Part shown: positions 1-11,973 of the stretch, in pieces
Layout: every line of letters begins with the position of its first letter
Position numbering within the stretch: the first letter of the stretch is position 1
Assembly: GCA_963422465.1 (NCBI GenBank)
Contig: OY730171.1
Location: forward strand, 1,240,001 to 1,304,000
DNA length: 64,000 nucleotides
Origin: Lichina pygmaea
Lineage: Eukaryota > Ascomycota > Lichinomycetes > Lichinales > Lichinaceae
Reading direction: 5' to 3'
The notes under the pieces: generated by a model
What the model was told of the DNA's origin: nothing
The model's database searches: none
What the model saw: the letters and a program-made list of their open reading frames with translations, nothing else
Translations under genes and position numbers: made by a program

Positions 1-708
1 GCATGTCCTCAGCCAGTGTATAGAAACAGGCAGGTCTGAATCAGATGAAGTATTCTCTCTCTTTTTTCACTCTTCTGTTTTTTCTCTCCCCACTCATCAA
101 CTTATGTTCACATTATTGTCCAACTCACATTGTTTCCACTCAGCCTCACACACAGAAGACTAAACTCCACAGGAAAGAAAAGAAAGAACAAGGAAAATGA
201 ATTTGTGGGAACCACCTCCCAAAAACCCATCTCTTCAGTCCATGTAGGAGTGGAAACAGAACTTCTCACAGATACCACAGAATGTGGAGTGAGGCAGTTA
301 GTTCCACAGAGGGTGTTTGGTGTTCTTTTTCCTTGTTCTCTTCTCTATCTTCCTTCTTTGGGCTTGCTTCTCTGTGCGCAAGGTGTGAGTTTCAGGAGCA
401 GACAAGGATTGTGGAATAGGACAAGTAAGGAAAAGCAGGGAGCGACAGAGGAGAGGTGTTTGATCTCGCGCCTTGGATGTACAAACTTGACTTTGTCCCT
501 ACCATGGAGGTGGATGGGTAGGTCAATGTCTGATGTCTGTCTTTTATAGAACAGCGCTTGTGGATAAGTGGAGGGTAGGAGAAATATGTGATTTTGAGGA
601 GTTGAAAAGATGAAGTGGAGTGATTTCGGTATCAAAGAAGACAGTTCTAAAACACATTTCAGAATGTAGAGTATTTTACAAGATGGAAGAAGAGAGAAGG
701 AGAGCATG
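1..708. other. Gene-free, CpG-poor edge segment
   Basis: No convincing gene is visible. The open stretches at 130-549 (+) and 345-731 (-) show no recognisable domain. Base composition differs sharply from the adjoining CYM1 exon: about six CpG dinucleotides occur in the first 700 bases, although CYM1 is CpG-rich. That resembles the repeat island at the right end of the window, so this may be the edge of another repeat block. No element family was recognised. Confidence 0.5.
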
Positions 709-3700
709 TCAGGCTTCCCCTGTGAGAGCATCTGTGCCCAGCTTGGAGATATTCCAGCCGTCGACTTCTTTCAGCCAGTCCTGTTTTGGGCCCAAGACAG
801 CCAGGTTACCCGTCTCGAGAGGATTGGTGACATAATCGTTTGCCGCTCTTTGGACGTCTTCGGCGGTGACGTCGAGGAGCTGCTCCCGTCGTCGCTGACG
901 CATCTCGTCGCTGATGCCGCTCAGAAAGCGCAGCATGCCTTCCTCGCTGACGCTTTGCGGAGCATCGACGCTCTGAAACACCGATAGCTTGGCCTCTTCA
1001 ATGTCCCTCGACGACCATTCCTTGTCTCGTGCCCACTGCCCGGCGAATTGTAAGACCTTCAACGTGTTCTGCGGGTTAGGATCTCGATAGCTGTAGAAGC
1101 CAAAAGTGCCAGATAGACCTCGAGAATATGCCCCTCCGCCGTATGCACCACCCTTCTCGCGTATCTCGTGGTGTAGATGCTTGTGTGTGAGGAGCTGGGC
1201 CAGGATTTGCAAAGGCGCTCCCGCCGGATCGGTGTAGCCGACGGTAGGAATCGCCAAACCGGTGTAGTGGACCTGATATGGAAGGTTGAACAGAGACTTT
1301 CGCGTATACTCGGCCGCCTGAGAAGATTGTGCTCCCGGGGAAGGTTGTGGGGAGGAAAGCGTTTCGAGGAACTTCCGCAGCTCGACCTCGTTCCTGTGGA
1401 CACTGTCCGGCGAACAGGTGATGGCCACTCTCAAGCCATCATGGCTCGTGAGGGCGATGCTTTGGATAGCTTTCAGTTTCTCGATGACGCCGTGCAACTG
1501 ACCAGACATCGCCCCAGCTGCTAGACGTGCGATAAGTTGCACCTGCGTTAGACCCCCTGTCTGTTCGCTATAATGGCCATGGGCAGTAAGTCCAGCTTCG
1601 GCAAATCGCCGCGCGTACGAGTGTCCGGACTCGGCGACGCAGTCAAGAGCACCATTGGCTGCGGCCTGCAGCAGCTCCTGTATTCTACCCTTCGCCTGAG
1701 GGCTGTCGAAGTCGGTCTCTAGGACAAGCATGCGCAGGATCTCGTACATCTGTGGGACGTTGTGGTCGAGCGCATAGCCAGAGAATGCAAAACCTTCGGA
1801 ATATCTATGGATGTCGTTTGGCGATGTTGATGCGTAATACGACGCCCCAAGGCCGCCGGTGTTCAGCTTGATCAAATCTTCGGTCTGCTCCATGGTCATG
1901 CTTCGGGTACCTAGTCGCATTATGGCGTCTGTGAAGATGGGTATGTAAATGCGAAGCTCGTCGGGCAGATCGATGACGTTAACTGCCCGAAGGTATGTCA
2001 GGCCGTTCGTGGCGGCCTCACGCCACTGTACCTTGACATGGTCAAGGTCGGCGTTGCGAATCTGATTGGCGTCCTTCCGCCGAGCAATGTCCGAGACGTG
2101 AAGGGTGGGGAGGCAGTCGAGCGGCTCGTTACTTGCCCTCGCCTGAGCTTCCAGAAGGTCTTGCTCCTTCTGCTCCAGCTCTTTACGGGCCGCCTCTTCC
2201 CCTCCGGCCCGCTTCACGACGGCCTGAATCTTGCCAGAGAGCTTTGATGATTCTTCAGCTGACAGCTTTTCGGCGTAGGTCTGACACGGGGTCATCGTGA
2301 AGGTCAAGGTGTTGTCGTTGAGGAAGTACCTCTTCAATAAGCCCTCAAGGTATCGGTCCTGGGAGAAGCGTTCCTTGAAAGACGAGATGGTCTGATTCCA
2401 AGCCAGCGCATCGAATGGATCAGCGCCATTGAACCAGCCGGGCTGTAAACGTTGCATTACGCACATGCCGAAATGGGCTACTTTGTGTTTCAGGGCAAGC
2501 TCGAGCTGGTGGAGAATGCCGTCCACTTTCGATTTTTCAAAGCCGTCCTGGTTCATCGCCTCGATGGTGGTCCGAATGACCTCCTTGACATTTTTCACGT
2601 TCTCTTCCTTGACGCCCATGAGGCCAACAGAGAACACCCCAGCTTTTCCCGATGTGTCAAGACCGGTGTTGGGGCTCCACTCTTGACCCAGACCAGCCTC
2701 GATGAGATTCCGATAAAGAGGCGATCCATACCCATCCAGCAGGAGCGTGCTGACGACGCCCAAGGCGAATGTTTCCACGATATCGGACGTGTCTGTGGTG
2801 AGCCATGATGTGGACGTTTTGTGCTGCATGGATGGATCCACCAGAGGATCCACCGGTCCCTCGACCGTAACTTCATGAGGACCATGCGCCAAAGCGATGG
2901 GCTCTTTGATGTCGTCGTCCTTTGCGATTCGATCAAAGTGTCCCAGCCGGGTGTCTATCTCTTGGAGGTGCTTCGGCAGAGGTATGTCGCCGTAGGTGAA
3001 GATCTTCGCGTTGCTAGGATGATAATGTTCATGATGAAAATTGACCAGCTGATCGTAAGTCAAGTCCGTCATCTTCTGAGGGTCTCCACCGGAGTTGTTG
3101 AGAGACGGGAACAGATGTTTCTGAAACTGGATATGAAATAGATAGCTTGCATCGGACATCTGGCCTTTCATCTCGTTGTAGACCACCCCCTTGAAGACGA
3201 GCCGCGAATCTTCGTCCGAGCGCGCATGATCCTGTCCTTCGAGAGTCGGATTCGCCGGCCCAATCCGCCAGCCTTCCTGGGCGAAATCATTAGCTCGAAG
3301 AAGGGGATGCAGCGTCGCGTCAAGATAGACGGACAGCAGATTCGAGAAGTCCTGTTGGTTTGTGGTTGCGAATGGGTATGACGTGTGGTCTGATGAGGTG
3401 AACGCATTCATGAAGTTGGACAGTGACCGCGGAAGCATCCTGAAGAATGGGTCTCTGACAGGATACCTAGATATCCGTGAGACACCCGTACGAAGCCGAG
3501 GGAGGTGTCTGCCTACCTCTTGCTGCCACATAGAACTGTATGCTCAAGTATATGCGGTACGCCGGTACCGTCCGGTGGGTTCGTCTTGAAGCCAATCGAG
3601 AATACATTGTTGTTGTCGTCCCGGGCGACATGGAGATAATCTGCGCCGGTCTTGTCGTGTTGCAGGTGATATGCGGTGAGCTCTAGTTCCGGAACCCGCT

Positions 3701-3899
3701 GGGCGCGCCTGAGAGTGAATCCATGGAGCTGGGTGCCAGGACTTGACTGGTGATCGAGAATCGTCGCTGTAGCATATGGCCGCCTTGATTCAGCAAGTCT
3801 CAGGCCAAGCCGTGCTCTCTGGCGACAGGCAACCAGAGGCGGACAGCCTCGACTCTCAAGGCACGCTGATCTCCATAGAGCACACAGGATACCCATCAC
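709..3899 (-). CDS. CYM1: Mitochondrial presequence protease Cym1 (M16C metallopeptidase)
   Basis: This encodes a zinc metallopeptidase that degrades cleaved targeting presequences and other peptides in the mitochondrial matrix or intermembrane space. Two exons are inferred, 3899-3517 and 3466-709, joined across a 50-bp GT-AG intron so that CGSKR continues into YPVRDPFF. The product is about 1046 residues, close to yeast Cym1 (989). The inverted zinc motif HILEH lies near residue 118, followed by the conserved [16 protein letters not shown] segment. The first ~45 residues are Arg-rich with few acids, as expected for a matrix presequence. The C-terminal half carries the second M16 pair ([10 protein letters not shown] region). 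The gene is divergent from the taxilin-like gene across about 680 bp. No breaks are seen. Family assignment is secure and the exact start is fairly secure. Confidence 0.93.
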
Positions 3900-4575
3900 G
3901 GCTCAGATGTCGCATCCAAGGCCTCGCAGCTGCGTGACTGAAGCCTCGAGTCAGTGCCTCCGTCTCTTGCAGTCTGTGTCTGTCAGAAAGATCCGTCGCG
4001 CCGCGAAATGTATCTTTCAGCTGGTTCCGATCTGGAAAAGTCTTACAGACAGTAGTCTAGAGCGTAGCCGTATCACATGCCAGCTTGACGATGGCCATGG
4101 CAAGGGAGTCGACTCATAAACACGAGCACATCCAACTGGGAGCTTGTTTTCTTCCTTCCCAAAGCGGCAGCTTCTTCCGCCACTCACATTCGGGAAAGCC
4201 CAAGTCTCGAGATTGGCGCAAGTGTGCAGTATTTTATTGCGCGAGCATGACTTATTCGTCTTGAAGTACTTTGTACAACAGCCCACTTGCGAGTTTCAAG
4301 CATTGTCTAGCACACATTATTCAACACAGCATTCGGTCTTATGCTGCTCTACCAACATCGTGTAGCCCGTTATTCGGAAGGGTTTGATGAGCTTAACTTT
4401 TGGATCGATTCCGAGCCGACTGAACATACGGTACGTTACGTACGGCTGGAGGAAGATCGTTAGAGATCCGAACGGCGCTAACACATTTTTCCAAGCACGG
4501 TGAAGACTTGAGAAGCTGGATCTGGACCCTGGCGGTGCCTGCCGGCCGCGCCGCGAGCCATAAGCTTCTATTTCC
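3900..4575. other. Divergent intergenic region between CYM1 and the taxilin-like gene
   Basis: This 676-bp spacer must hold both promoters. No clear TATA box, repeat or RNA gene stands out. Several short open frames cross it but none has protein-like composition or a recognisable domain. Confidence 0.5.
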
Positions 4576-7147
4576 ATGGCAGCCGTCGCACCTCAACCGC
4601 AACCACTTGCGCCAAGTGCGCAAGCGCATGCACTTAACAGTGCATCTTCGACGGCGAAGAACGTCCCCGGCAACAGCTCTTCACACGCGCACAACGAGAA
4701 ACATGTGCACAACCATACCGAACGCCATGCTTCCCAGCACGATTCCCATGGCCGAGCCCCCGTTTCGAAGAAGGGGGCCGCGAAAAAGGCGACAGACCCC
4801 TCGGAGACCTCCAAGCTACTTGCCGCAAAGATATCTCAGCTAGAGTCCGATAGAGCCGGGGAGAGGGATCAGGAAGCCGAGATTGGTGAGTCTCTGCCAT
4901 GCGCATCCTGGAAAAGTTCTGCGGTTGCGCCCAGACGTACTTCAACATCGTTATGACTCCATTTTGGTCGAGGGTTTGGCCTCTCTGGCTGATACGAGAG
5001 TCATGGATCGTGACGGGCTTGCACTAGAGCGCGAAGTCAAGAGGGCCAATCGAGATCTCTCCAACCTGCTGTCAAATATCGAGTCCCCACTCTCGCGCCT
5101 GGATGTTGTGCAGAAGAAATATACCGATCTGCTCGCGGATATGAGGAGGCTAGAGCGGGAATATGGCAAGAGCAAGAAGCGCGCCGAGCAGCTACAGAAG
5201 GATCGAGATGTGTCGAAGACGGAGCTGAGCAAAATGGTGTCCATGAAAGAGAAGATGGAGAAGCTCAGCCGGGAGCTGCAAAAAGAGAAGCAGAAACTGA
5301 AGGTGAGCACTGATAGTCCGGCGATGACAACTCGGTGTCTGTGCCATTGTTGACGTTTCGTTCGATTGTCAGGAGGAGAACAAGAGACTCGAGGAAACGG
5401 AGTGCATGAAGATAGATCGGCTCAACCGGCGTATGGACGACATGCTCTCGGATGTGCAAGCGGTCGTAAGCCAAAAAGAAGACCCGGGCTACCAAAAGCT
5501 AGACTCAAAGACGGAGGAGCTGTAAGTTCTGCTGGTAGACCTTATCGTCGGTGCCCAGACAGCGGCTGATGTGCTTGCAGCTTCAAGAACCGATTCAAGA
5601 CCCTCATTGAACAGTACGAGCTTCGAGAGCAGATCTTCGCTCACACCTTGCGCAAGAAGGAGATAGAGGTACAGGCGAGCATGGCCAGATTCGAGAACGA
5701 GAAGAAAGCGGCAGAGCAGGAGGTGGCTCGGTCACGCGATCTCAGAGTTCAGGTTGCCACCTTCTCGCAGACGGAGACAGAACTGCGCAGTCAGCTCAAT
5801 GTCTACGTCGAAAAGTTCAAGCAGGTCAGTCGAGACGTTCTCTTCATGCGCGTCACACTGCGGGTGTGCAATGAGCTCCGAACCGAGACAGCTGGTCCTG
5901 TCATCCTCTCCCCTGTGCCTCGGGGTGCCATCGCAGGACCACAACCGCGTTCTGTCTATCATCTTTAGACGGCTGGTTCATGTACCGCTTTGGTGTTTGA
6001 CCATTTTACACACGTGATTCACGTCAAGCATCGTTCTGTTTCAACCGGCTGCTAATATAATGAAGCTGACACCTGTTCAACATAGGTCGAAGACACACTG
6101 AACAACTCGAACGACCTCTTTTTGACATTCCGCAAGGAAATGGAGGACATGTCTCGCAAAACGAAGCGACTCGAGAGGGAGAATCTGAATCTGATCCGCA
6201 AACACGACCTCACGAACCGCAATATCCTCGGCATGGCCGAAGAGCGGACTCGGATGAATAAGGAGATGGAGCTGCTCAAGAAGAAGAACGCCAATCTCGA
6301 GAAGCTGTGTAGAGGCATGCAAGCTCAAGGGAGAGGTACCTCGGGCGCTTCGTCGACGTCACCGCACGCCAAGGCGGGCGACGGCATGACCGAGACCGAT
6401 CGAACCGAGAGCGAGTATGAGTACGAAGACGACGACGAGGACAACGATGACGACGATGAGGACGTCGAGGACGGAGACGAGGACGAGGACGAGGATGAGG
6501 ACGACGAAGATGGTCTCTTCGTTGCGGAAAGGAGCTACGGAGACCCTGACGCCACTTCAGTGTCGGACGGACCTCTCCGGCAGGGTCACGCGACGGCGAT
6601 ACGAGCCGGTGGCGTCAAGCAGCGACGAGGGCCGACCTACGGATCGGTCCCAGACTCGGTGTCGTCGATGGCGCCCTCTTCGGCGGCACCGGCACCGTCG
6701 ACACCGGACCTCGCCACAATCATGCCGGTACCTACATCGATCGCGTCTCGCGCTCCTCATCTTCCTCCGCCCCCGCCTCCACCACCAGCTTCTTCTCCCG
6801 AGGCGCAACGCCCAGCTCTCAGGCAGCAGCAGCAGCAGCCATCGTCACAGCCACAGCGACCCCAGACAGTCGGGGGAGGTACTAAAGACGGATCTTCCGC
6901 GTCAGGGTCCAAGCCTGGCGGGATCAACATCCATGGCCGTGGAGGATCTATGACCGGCGGCGGCGCCGGTGGAGCCAACCATGCGACGGGGACCAACAGC
7001 AACAGCAACAGCAATAGCGGCAACGGTAGCAGCAGCACCACCCTCACCCGCACGGTAGGAGTGCTCGGTGCTGGAACCAGCGGCCGCACAGCAGGAGTGG
7101 CATCTGGCGTGGAAGGTAGTCGACACGGCGGGAGCACCAAGCATTGA
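4576..7147 (+). CDS. Taxilin-family coiled-coil protein
   Basis: This encodes a long coiled-coil protein of the taxilin family, whose animal members bind syntaxins in vesicle traffic. The fungal role is not established from sequence. Five exons are inferred: 4576-4885, 5028-5302, 5373-5521, 5581-5824 and 6086-7147, giving about 679 residues. The central ~350 residues are heptad-rich, with taxilin-like stretches such as NIESPLSRLDVVQKKYTDLL, KNRFKTLIEQYELRE and NLEKLCRGMQ. The N-terminal ~90 residues are polar and disordered with His-rich patches. The C-terminal ~250 residues are low complexity: a Glu/Asp tract near 6410-6515, then poly-Pro, poly-Gln, Gly-rich and Asn/Ser repeats. The fourth intron is long for this window (261 bp). 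The ATG at 4576 is the first in frame. No lesion is seen. Confidence 0.85.
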
Positions 7148-8067
7148 GCTACTTGCCTGCTTGACCTGCTTTACCTGCTGTACTTTACATACTGTACCTA
7201 CCAACCAAACCACTTGTCGCTACACTCGGCACGATCACGTACCAGACCAGTTCAGTCCAGTCCAACCTTGTAATTGTGACTGTAATCGTACAGTAATCAT
7301 CTTACCAAGCCAAGCCCCGTCTACTCCATTCCATATAGTACCAAGAAAATCCATACTAGAGCAAGCTACGCTGTATCATACTTACCAAGTCACATTATAC
7401 AGATGTCACGCCATACTGATGCCATACCATACTGTGCATACCATGCTACATTATATTGATGTCACGCTATACTGCTGCCATGCCACTCTAAGCCATGCTA
7501 CACCTACGCATTCATGCCATGCTACCATGCCACTACCTATGCAATATCCCGGTTAGGTGGCGAGAGTCTGGAGAGCTGCTCTGATCAACCAACTGACCCT
7601 AAGCACCAACGTGAGGAGTGTGGGGAACGTGTGGGAGAGCGGGCAGGATGGAGAGCTAGATAGAAAGAGCTGGAAGGAACGAAGGAGGCAGAGCGTGGAG
7701 CGTCGGAAGAAGAGCCGAAAGGAGAGAAGAAGAGCCGGAAGGAGGGAAGGAGAGTGGGAGAGCTAGAATGAGGGAGAGCACGAAGGGTGGGGGAGCTGGA
7801 AGAATGACGAGCTAGAAGGAAGGAGGGTATAAGAGCATAGGAGCGTGGGAGCTGAGAGCAAAGAGAAGAGACAGGGCAATATATCTACATATAAGAAAGA
7901 CGTCCTGGATCTTGATTAATACATATATGATTCTATTCTATTCTAGCCCTCCCCCCTCCCCCCCCCCCCCCCCCCCCCTCCCCCGCCCCGCCGCCTCTGT
8001 CGAGATTCCTAAGAAAATGCTTCTACCAACGCGGTATGTAACTCTTTCTTGCCCTCTTTCAGGACTC
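7148..8067. other. Convergent intergenic region with simple repeats
   Basis: This lies between the 3' ends of the taxilin-like and CobW genes. Around 7370-7550 there is a degenerate repeat of the words CATACTG, GCCATACC and CATGCTAC. At 7630-7860 the plus strand is strongly purine-rich (AGAGCTGGAAGGA-like words). A pure C run of 21 nt lies at 7958-7978. No gene is supported. Confidence 0.6.
7958..7978. repeat. Poly-C homopolymer tract (21 nt)
   Basis: An uninterrupted run of 21 C on the plus strand sits in a wider C/T-rich stretch (7947-7990), just beyond the 3' end of the CobW gene. It is one of four 20-24-nt G/C homopolymers in the window. Its true length may differ, because sequencing handles such tracts poorly. 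Confidence 0.9.
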
Positions 8068-9381
8068 TCAAGAAATCCGTTGCACGCTAAGGAGACCTTG
8101 TACGCCTCTGCTGACGTCTCCGTCGGCGTGCATCTTTCCTGCTCGCCCGTCGTCATGCGCGTCAGGCCCACCATTGGGGACTGCATGATCTTTGGCCGTC
8201 TGGTCACTTTGGCGCGTGGGGCTGAGCCACAGGTCTTGGCTCTGTTCGAGGCGCGTCTTCCACTTGGTCGCTTCGTTCCGCGCCAAGACGAGCGTCATCC
8301 GGAGGATTGTCCTTGCTGTGGCCAAGTCTGCGGATGGAGTTGCTGCATCGGACGGAGCGGAAATTGGGAGTTGGGATTGGGATTGGGATTGGAAGGAGAG
8401 TAACGTCGAGACGTCCGTGTAGGTCCAACGTCCAAAGGCCCAGTTCAAGATGTAAGATCTTGGATTTGATGGAGCGGTGTCATCTCCGTTCAGGGGACGG
8501 GACGTTCGAGACGGGGCGGTCCCGTCCGTTGATGGTGGATCATCATCGGCGGAGAAAATGGCCTTGATCCGGTAGATTTCATCTTTTGGAGCGGCTTTCA
8601 AAAAGGCTTCTAGCTTGCTGATCTCTAGAGAAGGAATTCCGCTGGGCTGCCCTTGAGAGGAAAGAGTCACCGAAAGCACTTCCACCTCGTCACTGTGGCT
8701 GCCCTTGTGTGCCGAGTCGTGTTCGGGGTGACGAGGACCACTGGAGTTGTCGCCCTCAGACTCGACGAGATCTCTTGCCAGACTTCGATCCAAGCCGAGC
8801 AAGGCCTCTGTCGATACTCGGCCACGGTCGCTCTTGACCGACGCTACGTCCACCTCAAGGTCTCCGAGTCGATCCAGGCAGTCGTCGAGTCGGCGCTCTC
8901 CAGCGTCCTCCCATTTGTTCAAGACGACCAAGTCCGTGAACCTTGCCTGAAGTTTCGCCGTGTAGGACGTGTCTTCGTAGCCCTTCCAGTTCTCGACGTC
9001 GATCACGACAACGACTCCATCGAGCACATAGTGGCCGGTCTCGCGACCCAGGCGGTTGACTTCCATGGCTAGGGTCGCCGGGAACGCACTGCCACTCGTC
9101 TCTATGACGATGCGGTCCGGAATGACGTCTTTGCGGAGGGTCTCGAGAGCATCTCCGAGCTGACCGACCAGGTTGCAGCATATGCATCCGTTGAGCAGCT
9201 CTTGGACGCCAGAGACGGCGCGAGACGACGCGATCTGGGAGTCAATGGCCACATCGCCAAACTCGTTCTTGAGCAGTGCTAGACGATACGCTGGCGGCAG
9301 TTGGGGGATGAGGTTCAAGATCAGGGTTGTCTTGCCAGAGCCCAGGAATCCAGTGATGATGGTCACCGGCGTTGGAGACAT
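8068..9381 (-). CDS. CobW/COG0523 family G3E GTPase (putative metallochaperone)
   Basis: This is a single-exon gene for a 437-residue P-loop GTPase of the CobW/COG0523 family. Some members deliver zinc or other metals to client proteins. Visible motifs are the Walker A GFLGSGKTT at residues 10-18, the family metal motif CICC at about residues 66-69, a switch region with ETSG, and the guanine-specificity NKWE near residue 154. The C-terminal half contains the CobW_C domain (ILNWAFGRWTYTDV) separated by a charged, low-complexity insert. It is divergent from the small stress-type gene across a 551-bp promoter region. Which metal or client it serves cannot be read from sequence. Confidence 0.88.
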   Translation of the reverse strand: MSPTPVTIITGFLGSGKTTLILNLIPQLPPAYRLALLKNEFGDVAIDSQIASSRAVSGVQELLNGCICCNLVGQLGDALETLRKDVIPDRIVIETSGSAFPATLAMEVNRLGRETGHYVLDGVVVVIDVENWKGYEDTSYTAKLQARFTDLVVLNKWEDAGERRLDDCLDRLGDLEVDVASVKSDRGRVSTEALLGLDRSLARDLVESEGDNSSGPRHPEHDSAHKGSHSDEVEVLSVTLSSQGQPSGIPSLEISKLEAFLKAAPKDEIYRIKAIFSADDDPPSTDGTAPSRTSRPLNGDDTAPSNPRSYILNWAFGRWTYTDVSTLLSFQSQSQSQLPISAPSDAATPSADLATARTILRMTLVLARNEATKWKTRLEQSQDLWLSPTRQSDQTAKDHAVPNGGPDAHDDGRAGKMHADGDVSRGVQGLLSVQRIS

Positions 9382-9932
9382 TTCTGCCCCGGAGGACGAT
9401 CACCTGTCCCGGCATGGCAGGCCGTCGAGCGGCTGCTGCTGACTAAGCCACTATCACTTGCCATGTCCGCCGAGGTCACATGGCATCTTCTCCTCCGAGG
9501 TTCTATCCCAATGATTACGTAGGATGCCTGGACATCACTTTACGGATGTACCCTCGTAGGAGGGGTATGATACATATGTACGTACGTACCGGTACGAGTA
9601 GGGAAGTACGTACGTACGTACATACTGAGCATACCCCTGACTATCTTCCTCGGATTTGAGCAAGGAAATCGGTATGTGAGCTTGCGTCGCCGACAATGTA
9701 CTCCGTACCTTCGCACGGAAGGTACGTATGGGTACTTCTGTATGGGTTGCACCTGCGGCTGAATACGTCATGGGTCGGTCTCTTGGCACCGCCACTACCC
9801 CACCATCTATAAATACCTGCTCGAAGCCCCTCTCATCCCTCAGCTCATCACCGTCTCCAAATACCCCTCACGACCTGCAAGCAAGCAAGCAGTTACATCA
9901 AAATCCCGTGCAACACCCTCTCCTTGCTCGAA
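9382..9932. promoter_or_regulatory. Divergent promoter region with GTAC arrays and STRE-like sites
   Basis: This 551-bp region separates the CobW gene from the small stress-type gene. It contains dense GTAC/ACGT words at about 9575-9625 and 9715-9730. CCCCT/AGGGG pentamers, the core of yeast stress response elements, occur near 9562, 9633, 9826 and 9864. A TATA box lies at 9808-9815. The element calls are motif matches only. Confidence 0.45.
9808..9815 (+). promoter_or_regulatory. TATA box of the small stress-type gene
   Basis: TATAAATA lies 118-125 bp upstream of the ATG at 9933, a usual spacing for a strongly inducible fungal promoter. Confidence 0.6.
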
Positions 9933-10322
9933 ATGGACGCCATCAAGTCGGCTTTCGGTGGAGGCGGCAACAAAGAAGAGACCAAGGCACCGTCCACGGA
10001 GCAGCCCACGGAGCAGTCGGGCGGGGGCGGCTTCATGGATAAGATCAACGCTGCCGCCGGAGGCGGACGGGAGAGCGAGAAGAATGAGGACGCCCTCGAC
10101 AAAGGTAACGGTGTATCATCTCTACAGCTCGCCGGCCGAGAAGACTGATCCCCTTTCTTGTGCCCGCCAGGTGTCGACTTCGTCCAGGAACGGGTTCTAG
10201 GCCAGGGACCGCAGGACAACGAGTCGGCCTTCGAGCAGGCCAAGGACGAGCAGATTTCGGACTTCATCCGCGGCCAGTACAAGTCCACGACTGGCTCGGA
10301 CTTCCCCGTGAAGGACAAGTGA
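9933..10322 (+). CDS. Small conserved stress-type protein (often labelled DDR48-like)
   Basis: Two exons, 9933-10104 and 10171-10322, encode a 107-residue hydrophilic protein with a Gly-rich N-terminus (AFGGGGNKEE, QSGGGGFMDKINAAAGGG). Its conserved core spans ESEKNEDALDKGVDFVQERV and ISDFIRGQYKSTTGSDFP. This family is widespread in filamentous ascomycetes and is commonly annotated DNA damage-responsive protein 48, although it lacks the long repeats of yeast Ddr48. Its biochemical function is unknown. The 66-bp intron falls at the KG|VDF junction. The promoter has a TATA box and several CCCCT pentamers, which fits stress-inducible expression, but that is inference. Confidence 0.8.
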
Positions 10323-10589
10323 GGCGCTGTTGCATGTATCAGGCAGAATCACTATGGAAAGAGTATGAAGGACGGTGGCTTTTCCTTGGAATGAGAAGGT
10401 CTCATGCATGACTCGACGTCCTTATGAACGGACAAGCTCTGTCGATGGTATTGCATTCAGCCCAGATACCGTCTCTCGTTGCAAGTATCATGAGCCGTGG
10501 GTTTAGGAAATTCAGGCTCGTTGGCCCCATGAGTGTTCAATTGATTTCGACGTAGCTCGGCCCTCGTGTTTTGTGGCACATACGGCGCA

Positions 10590-11719
10590 CTACTGTCGCC
10601 TCTTCCTGAACGCATACATGTCGACGGTAGTGCCGGCGTAACCGGAGACAGATGGTAGAGGAATCGAAAGCTTCTCGACCAACTGTATCCCAGCAGCTTC
10701 GATCAGCTCGAAGAAGATAGCTTCGCTGGGGTGTCTGGGCTTCGTCGCCATGACGATCAGCGTCTGGCAGGATCGCGATGCGATGGCAGCCAAAGTCTCG
10801 ACCAAGGCTGAAGCACTGCCGGCGTTGTAAGTGCAATCGGCCAAGAGGACTATATCGTACACGGCATCTCGTATCTGAGCCGGCAGGGCTTCTTCCCATC
10901 GGACGACCTCGAAGCTCATATCCTTGCGGCTGGCGGGATCGGCCAACCTGATGTTGTGTTCTACAACATCCCTCGCTTCGGGCAGGTCTGTCAGCGTAAC
11001 GACAGCCCCCGGGAATATTGTGCCGAGAGACGTTCCCACGATGCCACAGCCGGTGCCGAGTTCAAGAACTTTGACGTCCCGGGAAGCTGGGCTGTCAAGG
11101 GTCATTTGCAGAAGGACCGACAACCCGTCGGTGAGGACCCTATGCTGGCTCAGATATGTGGCGAGAACAAACCCGCCATCCCTTGATCTGAGATCAGTTG
11201 AGAAGCCGCATGATCGGTTCGGACGCCTAGATACCAGATGTGACGAGCGATGCTCTCGGCCGCTTCCTCCTGTACGCAGACGTGTTCTCCGCCGGGCAAA
11301 CGAAGTCTCCGCTCGACGATCCGGTCCGACGACTGCTTCTCGAGGCTGAACGGGCCACTCCAGGCTGGCACCACCAACGGCATATCGTCGATGCTGACTC
11401 GACAATACGGATCAAAGTCGTGACCATCCTGGTGTGAAACGTGTAATCTCCTTGGTTGTTTCCTATCGTGCAATTGCATTTGGTGCCTCAGTGGCATGAC
11501 TCGCATTCCTGGCTTCCATGCCCAGCTGCGCTGCTCCATCGGCTTCTTCTGTCCATGGCCGTGCGTGTCGACGACGACTGAGCTGGTGATGACCACATGA
11601 CCAGGAAAAAGCTCGTCGCCGAGGTCAGACGTGATGGTGATCAAGGCCTCGACGAGAGTGCTGGATTTGGACTGGTCGATGGTTAGCCTAGGCGTCTTCA
11701 GAAATCGAACATGATACAT
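10590..11719 (-). CDS. METTL21/EFM6-like protein-lysine methyltransferase
   Basis: This encodes a class I S-adenosylmethionine methyltransferase of the Methyltransf_16 family, whose yeast members (Efm6 and relatives) modify lysines of translation factors. Two exons, 11719-11235 and 11181-10590, are joined by a 53-bp intron at HIW|DGGFVLATYL, the conserved entry to the fold. The product is about 358 residues. Visible motifs are motif I VLELGTGCGIVG, an acidic DLPEA after strand 2, and DIVLLADCTYN (motif IV/post-II). The first ~160 residues form an extension with no recognisable domain. The substrate cannot be decided from sequence. It could equally be called a nicotinamide N-methyltransferase-like protein, a common but loose label. 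Confidence 0.8.
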
Positions 11720-11973
11720 CTGACTGTTGCATCGTCAAGTACGGAAGTACGGAGGACAAATGCATATCTTGCGGATGCCAAAGAGACAGTCCGGCCTGTC
11801 GCACCAAGATAGATTGATCCGACAATAGCCTATCACGTGATCTGGGCCCCAGGACTGCCCGCACATGCCACGGTGCCGCATACCAGAAGCATCGACAGCT
11901 TCGTGAGCATGGAACAAAAGGCGAACCCTCCCAACTGACCAGAAGCGACTATGCCCCTCTCCGCCCGGCGACA

